Origin: Mesorhizobium loti
GTDB taxonomy: Bacteria > Pseudomonadota > Alphaproteobacteria > Rhizobiales > Rhizobiaceae
Assembly (NCBI GenBank): GCA_014189435.1
Contig: CP050294.1
Coordinates: 62,001-126,000, forward strand
Reading direction: 5' to 3'
Length of the DNA: 64,000 nucleotides
Each line of letters opens with the position of its first letter. The first letter of the stretch is position 1. This document shows, one piece after another, positions 48,196 through 56,649 of this stretch. A model generated the notes under the pieces. It searched no databases. It had not been told where the DNA came from and worked only from the letters and a program-made list of their open reading frames with translations. Both the position numbers and the translations under genes were made by a program.

Positions 48196-48879
48196 CTAGG
48201 TCAGGCCGAGCTTCTTCTTGAGCTCGGCATTTTCCTTGCGCAGACGGTCGGCAAGCAGGTTCTTGAGACGTTTGTTTTCTTCTTCGAGCGCGACAAGATC
48301 ACGGAGATCGCCGCTGTCAGAGGAAGGTGCGGCAGCCCTCTTCCAATAATAGTAGGTCTGCTCCGATATGCCGGCCTGGCCGACCGCAATCTTGCTGGTC
48401 GCGCCGGCAGCGATCGATTTCTCGATCTGGGCAAGCTTCTGGGAGCGTTCCTTCTCGGAATATGTCTTGCGGACGGTCTTCGCTGCCACCGGCGCTTCCG
48501 CGGCCGGGGGCGCAGGTTTCGCTCCGTTCTTGCGGACCGGCTTTACGAGCTCTGCCTTCGCTTTCTTTGCTCGCGGAACTTTCTTCTTGGATTCAGGCAC
48601 TTCCACTTTGGCTGGGGCTACTGTCGTCTGAACAGTCTGGGCGTCCTGAAAATCGGCCATCATATACTCCGCTTGTGGTTTATCCCCTTCTTCAGCATCA
48701 AGGGGTCTTATACTGAAGTCAATGACCTCCGAATTTGGGAGCGGAGCAGCATAGCCCGGCTGCGTCATCTCCGTGGCAATCTTGGGGAGGTCGAGATCGC
48801 CCCAGATCGAATGGCTTGGCTTCTGCTTACCGCGCCTCTGTTTCAGTTCCACGATGAATGGCCGGATCTGGCGCTTCAT
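48196..48879 (-). CDS. SyrB-like regulator
   Basis: 227 residues. The C-terminal half (RKTYSEKERSQKLAQIEKSI, ISEQTYYYWKRA, LRDLVALEEENKRLKNLLADRLRKENAELKKKLGL) has the layout I remember for Sinorhizobium SyrB: a transposase-type helix-turn-helix plus leucine zipper, following a Lys/Ala/Pro-rich linker. The N-terminal 70 residues (MKRQIRPFIVELKQRRGKQK...) are an extension. SyrB represses syrM, a nodulation/exopolysaccharide regulator, in S. meliloti. Whether this copy does so is unknown; such genes also derive from IS3-type transposases. Confidence 0.75.
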   Translation of the reverse strand: MKRQIRPFIVELKQRRGKQKPSHSIWGDLDLPKIATEMTQPGYAAPLPNSEVIDFSIRPLDAEEGDKPQAEYMMADFQDAQTVQTTVAPAKVEVPESKKKVPRAKKAKAELVKPVRKNGAKPAPPAAEAPVAAKTVRKTYSEKERSQKLAQIEKSIAAGATSKIAVGQAGISEQTYYYWKRAAAPSSDSGDLRDLVALEEENKRLKNLLADRLRKENAELKKKLGLT

Positions 48880-49045
48880 AGTCTGTTCCTTGATGTGAGC
48901 ATGACTTGCAAGCCAAGTCGCAGTTTGGGTTAGCGAGTACCCGACGTATCATATCGCTTTCGCCGTGCTTTATCGGAGAAGCCCCGCAACGAGCAAGCGG
49001 TGTGTCATGGGCCTAGGGCAATCGGCTCAATGAACGGGGGCAAAC

Positions 49046-49567
49046 ATGCCTACCGAGAGAGCGCTGCCTCATACACGCGATGCTCAGGCGTCTAGCCGGC
49101 CGAGTGCGATGACTGTGCACAATCCGGCTGGACCGATTGCAATCCTTATATTCTTGGGAACTAATCTTCTCATGGCGGCGGATGAGCTGGACGCGCTTGT
49201 TTTCGGGATGGCGGTCGACAGCGTTCGTGCGCTTTCTGTTCCTTTCGCGGAAAAAGTCGCGGAAGTCGCCCACAGAAGCCTGGGCGTTGTGCTTTTCAAT
49301 TTGCGCATCGATGGCGACATGGAACTTCAGCGCGTCGCCGCCATCCGGTATCCAAGTAATCAGACAGGGGTTCTGGTGCTGGATAAGCAGGGCTTGTTGA
49401 CCAGCCATTGCATGGTCAATGGCACTTTCTCCAGCTTTATCGCTCCGTTGGAGGACTGGAACACGCTGCCGCTCGCAGCGCAGGCCAGGACGAGTATCGC
49501 CGGCCCGGCCAGCCTGTTCATCGGCGCTTTACGCAATGCCGGATACCTCCCGCGTGGCAGGCACTGA
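49046..49567 (+). CDS. Hypothetical protein with one hydrophobic segment
   Basis: 173 residues if the start at 49046 is right; MTVHNPAGPIAILIFLGTNLLM (from 49109) is an alternative beginning. Protein-like throughout (GVVLFNLRIDGDMELQRVAAIRYPSN). The segment AILIFLGTNLLMA is hydrophobic but short for a membrane helix. No family is recognised. It is flanked by a SyrB-like gene and DUF1419 and could be a plasmid-specific gene. Confidence 0.45.
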   Translation: MPTERALPHTRDAQASSRPSAMTVHNPAGPIAILIFLGTNLLMAADELDALVFGMAVDSVRALSVPFAEKVAEVAHRSLGVVLFNLRIDGDMELQRVAAIRYPSNQTGVLVLDKQGLLTSHCMVNGTFSSFIAPLEDWNTLPLAAQARTSIAGPASLFIGALRNAGYLPRGRH

Positions 49568-49748
49568 CCCCAAGTTTTGCTGAGGACCGGATGCTTGTAT
49601 CCTCGGGGCAGTTGGCCATGCGGTCTCGAAGGTCTTAACAGCTGAGGATGGACGCGGGTGCATCCATTGAGCGAAAGTCGGTCACCGTGATGGAGACTTT
49701 CGCCGCCGAAGCGCGTTTCTTATAGATGCCCATCGTCGCCTTCCTTTG

Positions 49749-50348
49749 TCAGCTCCGACGCAATCGCACTCTGGACAGGAATTCGTCGATCTCGAGATCC
49801 GACAGATCATCGAGCAGCCTGAAGGCAGCATCATGCCTTCCGGCGTTAACGAGAATCGTGCGTTTGCCGCTATGTTCGGCCCACCCGGTCTCGGGGTCTG
49901 CATTGCGGGCGGTCCCCCTGAGCTCGACAGGGGTTATGTTCCAGATCGCCTCGAGCTTTTCCGCGCGGGTCATGCTGTCGCTCGCGCCGGTCTCGTGGGC
50001 GATGGTGGCGGCGCGCATCTTGTCTGGCGACTGCCGATCCGTGAGATCGCAGAAGCCATGAAACCAGCGCTCGCGGCCCCGGATCCGGATCGCGAAGAAT
50101 ACGCTGGTCACGTTGCCCGCCTTATACTCCGACATTCCCAACATGCCGGTGCGCATGAAGAGCGGCGGCAACAAATCTAGCATGAAGTGGTATTCGGACG
50201 CGGTGATCTCAAACCACTCGCCTGAATAGGGAGTGCCGGAATTGGGATCGATGCCGGGAGTGTCTTTGTGGCGGCTGAACAGTTGGAACATCTGCTCGCG
50301 GGTGGCGACGCCGTCGAGCACCTTCCTGAAGGGTGGATGTGCGGTCAT
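49749..50348 (-). CDS. DUF1419 protein
   Basis: 199 residues from ATG 50348 behind GAGGAGAACC. MTAHPPFRKVLDGVATREQMFQLFSRHKDTP, YSGEWFEITASEYHFMLDLLPPLFMR and ERWFHGFCDL match what I know of DUF1419, a family from rhizobial plasmids without known activity. It is on the same strand as the ParB-like and DUF932 genes. Confidence 0.82.
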   Translation of the reverse strand: MTAHPPFRKVLDGVATREQMFQLFSRHKDTPGIDPNSGTPYSGEWFEITASEYHFMLDLLPPLFMRTGMLGMSEYKAGNVTSVFFAIRIRGRERWFHGFCDLTDRQSPDKMRAATIAHETGASDSMTRAEKLEAIWNITPVELRGTARNADPETGWAEHSGKRTILVNAGRHDAAFRLLDDLSDLEIDEFLSRVRLRRS

Positions 50349-50480
50349 GAGGTTCTCCTCAAGGCAAGTCGGCCACGCGCGGCATCGCCGCGCCATGGCA
50401 ACTGCTTGCTGTGTTGTGGCTGGCGACGGGCCGAGCCTGCGGCCGGCACGTGCACTGGCGATGATGGGGTTTGCAGGAGT

Positions 50481-50873
50481 TTAGGCGGCGCGTCGCTCGG
50501 AGGAACACGAAGCGTCTCGACCAACCCCGGTGATGGCACGGACGGCGGCGGCGAGCGCCGGGATATCGTCGAGCATGCCGAGTGCGACGAAGTGGTTGGC
50601 CCCGCCGATGTAGTCTTTACGGCCCTTGCAGGTGCGGATCAGGATACCGTGACCTGAGGACAAACCGAACTGGCCGACCTGGATGTAGGCGTCGTCGTGG
50701 TGCAGGGTAATTTCACCGCAAACGGCGATGCCCGCCCTGTTGGAGCGCAGGTCGAAGCTTCCCTGCGGCAGCGCGAGTTCGGCGGCGAGTTTCTTCAGCC
50801 GTGAACGGGCTGTGGTGTGGAAACGTCTCTTCTGCTGCTCGTCGTAGGAGCAGGATCTTTTCCAGTCGAACAT
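50481..50873 (-). CDS. Conserved rhizobial plasmid protein of unknown function
   Basis: 130 residues. ATG 50873 is preferred to 50885 because GGAGATCGAC precedes it. MFDWKRSCSYDEQQKRRFHTTARSRLKKLAAEL is followed by GEITLHHDDAYIQVGQFG and ILIRTCKGRKDYIGGANHF. I recall close relatives on rhizobial plasmids next to ParB-like and DUF1419 genes, with no assigned function. Basic N-terminus and beta-rich middle. Confidence 0.75.
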   Translation of the reverse strand: MFDWKRSCSYDEQQKRRFHTTARSRLKKLAAELALPQGSFDLRSNRAGIAVCGEITLHHDDAYIQVGQFGLSSGHGILIRTCKGRKDYIGGANHFVALGMLDDIPALAAAVRAITGVGRDASCSSERRAA

Positions 50874-50992
50874 GTCGATCTCCATGAAACAAAAACTCCC
50901 CGGGCGCGCTGTGGCGATCCCGGGCTTGAGGGTGAGTTGGAACTGGATTGGGCCCGGCGGGAGTGCCGGGCCCGGTGCGAGCGTGAGGCCGG

Positions 50993-53077
50993 CTATTCGG
51001 CGGCCTGAAGGTGGTCGGCCTCGTCGCTGTCTATGGTCACCGGCTTAGCCTCGTCCGACATCTCGCTGGCGGCCGCGTCGCCAGCATCGGCAGACACTTC
51101 ATCGACCTCAACGCGCAGCGGCTCTGGCAGCCAGTTCGAGCCTTCGAGAAGACGGGCAGCTTCACGGGCCATGATGTCCTTCTTCATGTGGTCGATCAGC
51201 TGCGCGGAGTCTGCGCCACGCGCTTCACGGACAGCCTGTAGAATCCGCGCCTTGGTGAGCCTCCCGAGGAACTCGACCGTGGGCGTCCAGCCGGCGTCGA
51301 CCATGTCGAACTGGAGCGAGCGGCCAAGCACGTCTACATGCTCGAGCGCCTTCGCTCGCCTGTTCCAGGGTTCGACCACCGCATTGAGGGTCAGCGAGAC
51401 GCAGTGCGCGAAAAGCGCCTTGCGGCTTGCTTCATCGAGGCCGAGAAGGAAGTCCCACAGGCCTTCCGCCTCATCGGGCAAATCGCGGTCCCAGGCTTCG
51501 TGCCGCTCGGCGATCTCCTTGGCCCAGGAGGTCTCGGCAAGACCGTCAACCTGGCTGAAGCTGCCGCTCTTCATGCAGATCTCCAGGCACGTGTTCGGCG
51601 CGAAGCGATAGAAGACCTGCAGGACGAAGGCATGGAGTGCGGCGATGATGGCGATATCGACGTCGCCGGCGAGCGCGTTGCGTAGCGCCAGCGTGCGCTG
51701 CGCCGTCAGGTCGAAGACGAGCCGATCAGGGAGGGGCTTGATGCCATCGTCCTCGCCGTCGTCGCCAGAGGCGTCGTTCACCGGCTGGCCGTTGACGACA
51801 ACGCCATCGCCGTCGTCGTCGCCATTGGATCGGGTTTGGCCCTCGGTGCCCCCTTCCTCGCCCTCATCGACGTCGCTGGTTTCGGGCCGCGGCTCGTCCT
51901 CGGACCGAACGAAACCGGCGTCGACCTGGGGCTTACCGTTCGCGGCAAGCATAACGAACACCCCGGCAATGGTCTTCTGGCCGGGATCGTAGCTTTGAGG
52001 ACGATCATCGATCGCATCGAGCTCGGCACCCAGTTGGTCAAGCTTCGCCTCGATTGCCTCGTCGGTCTCCTCTGCCTCGGCATAGTCCGCATCCAGCTTG
52101 TCGTATTCGGCCTTCAGCGCCTCGTAGCGTTCGATCTCCTCGGCGCTGAGCTCCTGCGCCTCGGCGTAGATGCGCCGCATGCCGGAGGTGTGGCCATAGG
52201 GAAAGCTGATCGCCGCCTCGACCCATTTCCAGCCTTCGGCGCGGATCGCCTCGGCATCCACCTTCAGCCTGTCGAAGACAAGCTGCTCGAGGAGCGCGGC
52301 ATCCTGGAACCAGCCGCCGGAATCCTGCTCGAACAGGTCGCGAAGGACGACGCCTCCAGCCGCTTCATAGGCTTCGGCACCGACATAGACGGCACGGCGA
52401 TCATCGGCCCGCACCGTCGTCTCCGTCAGCAGGCGCCTGATGTAGTATGGTTCCTGCGTGTGCGAGCTGGCAATCCGCTCCCAGACCTGTTCCTGGCGCG
52501 CGTGATCGTCGGAGATCGAAAACGCCATGATCTGTTCGAGCCGGATTTCGTCCTTCTCGTAGAGATCGAGAAGTTTCGGTGACACCGAGGCCAGCCGCAG
52601 GCGCTGCCTCACCGTCGCCGGCGATACGAAGAAGCGGGCGCCGATCTCCTCCGGATCGAGGCCCTGATCGCTGAGCGTCTTGAAGGCCCGAAACTGATCG
52701 AGCGGGTGCAGGTCGGCGCGCCGCAGGTTTTCGGCAAGCGAATCCTCCTCGGCCGAGGTCTCCTGCCCGCGGTTGACGATGCAGGGGATCGGCTCGTTCT
52801 TCGCCAGGCGCTTTTGCTTGATGAGGATGCCGAGCGCGAGATAACGCCGGCCGCCGGCGGGCACCTCGAACGTGCCGGTCTCCTCGCCCTCGCCGTCGAG
52901 CACGGGACGTACGTTCAGGCTCTGGATCAGCTTTCGCCGTCCGATGTCTTCGGCCAGCTGCTCGATCGACACCCCGTCCTTGATGCGCCGAACATTCTTC
53001 TGCGACAGCATCAGCCTGTCATAGGGAATATTCTCCGCAGCGTTCATCGCGATCTTCTGAATGGCGTTCTTTGCCAT
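50993..53077 (-). CDS. Large ParB/RepB/Spo0J-family protein
   Basis: 694 residues. The start at 53077 (MAKNAIQKIAMNAAENIPYDRLMLSQKNVRR) is chosen as typical for the family. ParB N-terminal nuclease-like domain: FEVPAGGRRYLALGIL and EEDSLAENLRRADLHPLDQF. HTH: EEIGARFFVSPATVRQRLRLASV. Acidic linker at about 330-470. The C-terminal half is specific to plasmid-accessory ParB-like proteins of alphaproteobacteria. There is no ParA beside it, so it is probably not a partition protein. It lies among conserved plasmid-accessory genes. Confidence 0.9.
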   Translation of the reverse strand: MAKNAIQKIAMNAAENIPYDRLMLSQKNVRRIKDGVSIEQLAEDIGRRKLIQSLNVRPVLDGEGEETGTFEVPAGGRRYLALGILIKQKRLAKNEPIPCIVNRGQETSAEEDSLAENLRRADLHPLDQFRAFKTLSDQGLDPEEIGARFFVSPATVRQRLRLASVSPKLLDLYEKDEIRLEQIMAFSISDDHARQEQVWERIASSHTQEPYYIRRLLTETTVRADDRRAVYVGAEAYEAAGGVVLRDLFEQDSGGWFQDAALLEQLVFDRLKVDAEAIRAEGWKWVEAAISFPYGHTSGMRRIYAEAQELSAEEIERYEALKAEYDKLDADYAEAEETDEAIEAKLDQLGAELDAIDDRPQSYDPGQKTIAGVFVMLAANGKPQVDAGFVRSEDEPRPETSDVDEGEEGGTEGQTRSNGDDDGDGVVVNGQPVNDASGDDGEDDGIKPLPDRLVFDLTAQRTLALRNALAGDVDIAIIAALHAFVLQVFYRFAPNTCLEICMKSGSFSQVDGLAETSWAKEIAERHEAWDRDLPDEAEGLWDFLLGLDEASRKALFAHCVSLTLNAVVEPWNRRAKALEHVDVLGRSLQFDMVDAGWTPTVEFLGRLTKARILQAVREARGADSAQLIDHMKKDIMAREAARLLEGSNWLPEPLRVEVDEVSADAGDAAASEMSDEAKPVTIDSDEADHLQAAE

Positions 53078-53262
53078 GGTCAGGTTCTCCATGACGGGCG
53101 GCCCGGGGCCTCTCCCCGAACCTCCAAGCCCGTCAGAACCCTCCCCTCCCCCCTCCGCCTCCAGGCCTCACGCCGACCTGACCCCGGCTCGCGGATCTCG
53201 ACGCGACCGAGCCGCCCGAGGGGCCTGCAGCATGTTGGCGTCACGGTTCTCCCACGAAAAAA

Positions 53263-53292
53263 GCGCCGTCCTCTTGCTTCGGAGGACGGCGC
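53263..53292 (-). terminator. Rho-independent terminator
   Basis: An 11-base-pair stem GCGCCGTCCTC/GAGGACGGCGC with an eight-base loop, followed on the minus strand by a run of T (AAAAAA at 53257-53262 on plus). It ends the DUF932 gene and insulates it from the ParB-like gene. Confidence 0.88.
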
Positions 53293-53363
53293 TGGGGATT
53301 GATGGAGACTGCGCGGAGGCGAGGCCGGCGACGAGAGTTTTCGCCGCTGGGCTCCGCAAAGGA

Positions 53364-54560
53364 TCAGGCGGCGAAATCGAGAAGCTTCTTGGCCTTGCCC
53401 TCCATTTCCAGGCGGACATCCTGATGCGACTTGTCCCGCGCGACCCGCGTGATGCCCTGCACGAAATCGAAAATCGATTCTGGCGGCCGGCCTTCCTCAA
53501 GCAGCACAGTATCGATGATCTTAGTGGTCTCGGACTTGGAGAAGCCCCGCTTGCGCAGGAAGCTCAGGCGCTCTTCGTCGTCTCTGGCAACGATCCGTTG
53601 CCGCGCGGTCTTGATGCCGTTGACGAACGGCATGGGGGAGGAATCGGCAAACTGGATCAGGGCTGGTTCGGCTTCGAGGGCGAAACGGGAGGCCGCGTAT
53701 TTTGAATGGCGGATGGTGATTTCCTCGAAATCTTCGACCCCCCACAGATTGCGATTCTGACAAACCGCGCGCAGATAGAAGCTGGCGATCCCGAGGGTGC
53801 GAGCTCCGACTTCGGAATTCCAGCAGTAGAAGCCGCGGAAATAGAGATCCGGTTCCCCATTCGGCAGCCGCCCGGCCTCGATCGGGTTCAGATCGTCGAC
53901 GAGGAAGACAAAGATATCGCGATCAGACGCGTAGAGCGTGGTGGTATCGCTGGAGATGTCGACGTGCGGATTGTAGATCCCTGTCGACCAGTCGAGCACT
54001 CCGGGGACCTTCCAGCGCGTGTCTCCTGTACCGTTGCCGGCGACCTTTTGCACGGCGTCCACCAGCTCTGAGTCATATATTCTGCCATAGTCAGGGCCTG
54101 TTACCGCCCGCAGCTCGAGGCGTCCGTTCTCAATTTCCAGCGTCTTCACCTGCTCGGCGCGGTGGTTGAGGAGACCGTGCTGAAGGTTGATTGCCGCGAG
54201 CGGGGCCGGAAGCTGGCGCAGATAAGTGGCCGGCGCGCCGACCAGGCTGGCGAGTTGGCCAAAACTCCAATGCGTGGGGGCGACAGGCGCACGCGCATCG
54301 GGCAGCATTAGTCTCAGGCGCTCCGGATCGTCGCGGCTGGCCTCGACGCGGATCAGCTCACTTTCGACGATGCGGGTCTTGCTGGGCTCCGATCGGCTCT
54401 TCACCGAATTCCGGAGGTCGGTGAGCGACAGGTATCGCTCGTCCGCCGGCCGGTTGAACCATTCTGACGAGACGCGGCCGATGCGCTGGCCGCGGCTGAC
54501 GTCAACCTTGTAACCGCCACGCTCGTTGCGCTTTGGCGTGTGAATTTCCATCTGGGTCAT
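53364..54560 (-). CDS. DUF932 protein
   Basis: 398 residues. WSFGQLASLVGAPATYLRQLPAPLAAINLQHGL, RAVTGPDYGRIYDSELVDAVQ, RDIFVFLVDDLNPIE and YLRAVCQNRNLWGVEDFEEITIRHSKYAASRF are DUF932 (LGT_TIGR03299-like) blocks. It is common on phages and conjugative elements and suspected to aid DNA entry or replication; activity unknown. It has its own terminator (53263-53292), so it is a separate transcript or the end of one. Confidence 0.9.
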   Translation of the reverse strand: MTQMEIHTPKRNERGGYKVDVSRGQRIGRVSSEWFNRPADERYLSLTDLRNSVKSRSEPSKTRIVESELIRVEASRDDPERLRLMLPDARAPVAPTHWSFGQLASLVGAPATYLRQLPAPLAAINLQHGLLNHRAEQVKTLEIENGRLELRAVTGPDYGRIYDSELVDAVQKVAGNGTGDTRWKVPGVLDWSTGIYNPHVDISSDTTTLYASDRDIFVFLVDDLNPIEAGRLPNGEPDLYFRGFYCWNSEVGARTLGIASFYLRAVCQNRNLWGVEDFEEITIRHSKYAASRFALEAEPALIQFADSSPMPFVNGIKTARQRIVARDDEERLSFLRKRGFSKSETTKIIDTVLLEEGRPPESIFDFVQGITRVARDKSHQDVRLEMEGKAKKLLDFAA

Positions 54561-54965
54561 GGGTGTCGCTCCTGGGCGGGCGCCGGAAGACTCTCTCCCG
54601 AACCTTTACCCGTCACCGCAACCCGCCCGCCCTTTTTCTCTCCCGGCACCCCGCGCCCCTAGAAGCGTCGCCATTGCGGCAGCGGCCTCTTCAAGGCTTG
54701 CAACCAGGAAAGAAGGCCCGGCCTTCTGGAAAGCCCGAGCCTAGGACCAAGCGCCGCTGCACCTTCCGGACGCTACAGAATTCCGCTGTGCTCCTTGCGC
54801 GAGAAGACCGAGGCAATCCGGGTTGAGGTAGCGGCCTGCTGAAATTGGACAGGCAACTTCTCTCGAGATTGTTTCTCTTCGGTGCCTAGCCAATACCTGT
54901 ATAAACTGACCCAACGTCATGATACGCGAAGTCCGTGTCATGGTCTGAATTGAAAGTGTAATTGC
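54561..54965. other. 405-base gap, no gene seen
   Basis: Should contain the divergent promoters of the DUF932 gene (left) and the DUF982 gene (right). No domain in any frame, no strong hairpin, no repeat seen. The right third is less GC-rich than the neighbours. Confidence 0.4.
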
Positions 54966-55208
54966 ATGTCGAGCAGGTTCGTCCGGCCCGTGGTGGTGCA
55001 AGTTGGCCGGCAGGAGCGTGAGCGCGTCATATTCGACGTGAACGACGCAGCCGCGATCCTGCTGCGCAGTTTCCCCCATCAGACGACGAAGCGAAAACTG
55101 GCTATGGATGCATGTCTTCAGGTTCTGCGCGGTGAAGCTCAAACGCCGGTTGCGAGACGGGCCTTCGTCGCAGCGGCGTTGGAAGCAAACATCCTACGCA
55201 GCGACTGA
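54966..55208 (+). CDS. DUF982 protein
   Basis: 80 residues. RPVVVQVGRQERERVIFDVNDAAAILLRSFP and KRKLAMDACLQVLRGEAQTPVARRAFVAAALEANI follow the DUF982 layout (strand, then helices ending in an AR-x-AF-x-AA-x-EA motif). Small proteins of this family are abundant in rhizobia, often on symbiotic plasmids; function unknown. Full length for the family. Confidence 0.88.
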   Translation: MSSRFVRPVVVQVGRQERERVIFDVNDAAAILLRSFPHQTTKRKLAMDACLQVLRGEAQTPVARRAFVAAALEANILRSD

Positions 55209-55402
55209 GGTCCAAATTGATAGTAGCCTCAATGGCTTCGAAAGTGGCTGTGAAAAGTTGAGCTTCAAGTCAGCACCGCGATACCGGGATTTGTTCAGCC
55301 GGCAACAGAGCATCGAGTCCTGCCATCGCGGGAAACAACCCGACGTTCATCTTAAGCGACATTGGTCAGGAAGACCGTAAGTAACGCGATCGGAGATGGG
55401 AT

Positions 55403-55621
55403 ATGCGAGATTTGCCGGGCGACATCGATGCTGACGTTGTGATTGAAGTCAGTCGGCTTCTCGACGATGCCGAGGATCTCGCACCTTTGCCGGTGCACGA
55501 ACTGGTCAAGCGGATTCGTACGACACTGCAGACCCGCCTTTCCGATCTAGCAATCGAAAAACTGGTCGTCGAGATGGCGTCTAAACGTGGATTGCCCATG
55601 GTCTTCGACAAGCCTGCATGA
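55403..55621 (+). CDS. Small acidic hypothetical protein
   Basis: 72 residues from ATG 55403 behind GGAGATGGGAT. MRDLPGDIDADVVIEVSRLLDDAEDLAPLPVHELVKRIRTTLQ reads like a folded helical protein. No family recognised. On the same strand as DUF982 with a 195-base gap. Confidence 0.55.
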   Translation: MRDLPGDIDADVVIEVSRLLDDAEDLAPLPVHELVKRIRTTLQTRLSDLAIEKLVVEMASKRGLPMVFDKPA

Positions 55622-56046
55622 CCGGAGAGACCGGCAGGCCGAGAAAGCGGCCATGTACAAGTCTTCGCCTGCCGGGCTGGCGAAGATAAGCCGTTGGCTT
55701 GACAGCTCTGACCATGGTTCTCAGTTCACCGGTGAACCGGCAACGCGATATTGGACGATCTTGGTAGCGGGATGGCCAATCAGTGGCCGGACTTCGTCGC
55801 CCCAGTTTTCCAGTTTCTCGCGCGCAAGAAAAAGGCCGAACCAAGGGTCCGGCCAGGTATGAAGGTCAAAACCTCCAGAGGGGAACGCGCCAGACGAATG
55901 GGATGAAACATCCGACGCACCGCGCATATGGGTTAGCAAAGATGACACTTCAACGACGCGCCGGTAGGCCACCAGACCTATCCGCTTGGTGCACTGAAGC
56001 TTGAAGCTTGCGTGCCTGATGCGCTTGCCTAAATCACATGGCTGGT
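55622..56046. other. 425-base gap, one doubtful minus-strand frame
   Basis: A minus-strand frame around 55721-55900 reads DPWFGLFLAREKLENWGDEVRPLIGHPATKIVQYRVAG, which looks somewhat protein-like but has no domain and an unconvincing start. No other frame is supported. Nothing repeated or palindromic was noticed. Confidence 0.3.
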
Positions 56047-56242
56047 TCAGCCAGCCTTGCTCAGGTTGCCGGTCCGCCGATCTTGTTCTATCCTATAGTT
56101 GACCTTCTGGCCGTCCACGAGCGTCGACACGCCAGCGCGCTCGAGAGCAGAAATATGACAAAACATCCTGTCCACCACCGTCGGGCTGAATGAAGCCAAA
56201 GCTCTTGGTCGCGTTGAACCACTTTACCGTTCCAGTCGCCAT
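56047..56242 (-). pseudogene. Cold-shock (CspA-type) gene, frameshifted
   Basis: The minus strand begins [27 protein letters not shown], the RNP1 part of CspA proteins. It continues in another frame as [21 protein letters not shown]...RTGNLSKAG with stop at 56047. Two bases are missing around 56160-56166 (GATGTTTTGTCATATTTC). A repaired gene would give 65 residues. It is either a pseudogene or an error; its partner on the right is also only a fragment, favouring decay. Confidence 0.8.
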
Positions 56243-56248
56243 ACGCGT

Positions 56249-56575
56249 CTGAAGATCGACCGCGTCTTTGTTGACCGAATGGCGACCCGCGCCGGCGACG
56301 CAGCCATCGTCAAGGCAATCGTCAGCCTGGGTCTGGGCTTTGGCCTCAAACTCGTCGCCGAGGGAATTGAGAGCGGAGAGCAGGCCGCGACGCTTCGTCG
56401 TCTCGGCTGCCCCGAAGGCCAGGGTTACCTGTTCGGCCGGGCCATGCCCTTCAACGAACTCCTACAGGCGGTCGAACAGGATGTACTTCGGGGTGCAAAA
56501 TTGCCCCAAAAGGCGGGGGGGTCAGCTTCGCGCTCAAAGACGTTCAACGGTCTCCCGCTGCACCCCGACAGCTGA
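56249..56575 (+). pseudogene. EAL-domain (cyclic-di-GMP phosphodiesterase) C-terminal fragment
   Basis: The plus strand reads [42 protein letters not shown] then [11 protein letters not shown], the last third of an EAL domain including the KxVAEGIE motif. Everything before LKIDR is missing and replaced by the cold-shock gene's start. A G7 run at 56515-56521 follows in the tail. Non-functional relic. Confidence 0.8.
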
Positions 56576-56649
56576 CATTTCGCGGACCATGCGAAGCGCT
56601 GCGCCGTGAGCGCAAAGATCCATCGCAATAGCGCTGGGTCAGAACACGC

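Noticed and set aside
54741..55142. Minus-strand frame over the DUF982 promoter region
   Set aside because: Overlaps the well-supported DUF982 gene and has no protein-like composition.
56515..56521. A further G7 tract
   Set aside because: It lies in the tail of an EAL relic and lacks the following CT, so it is not counted with the three operon tracts.
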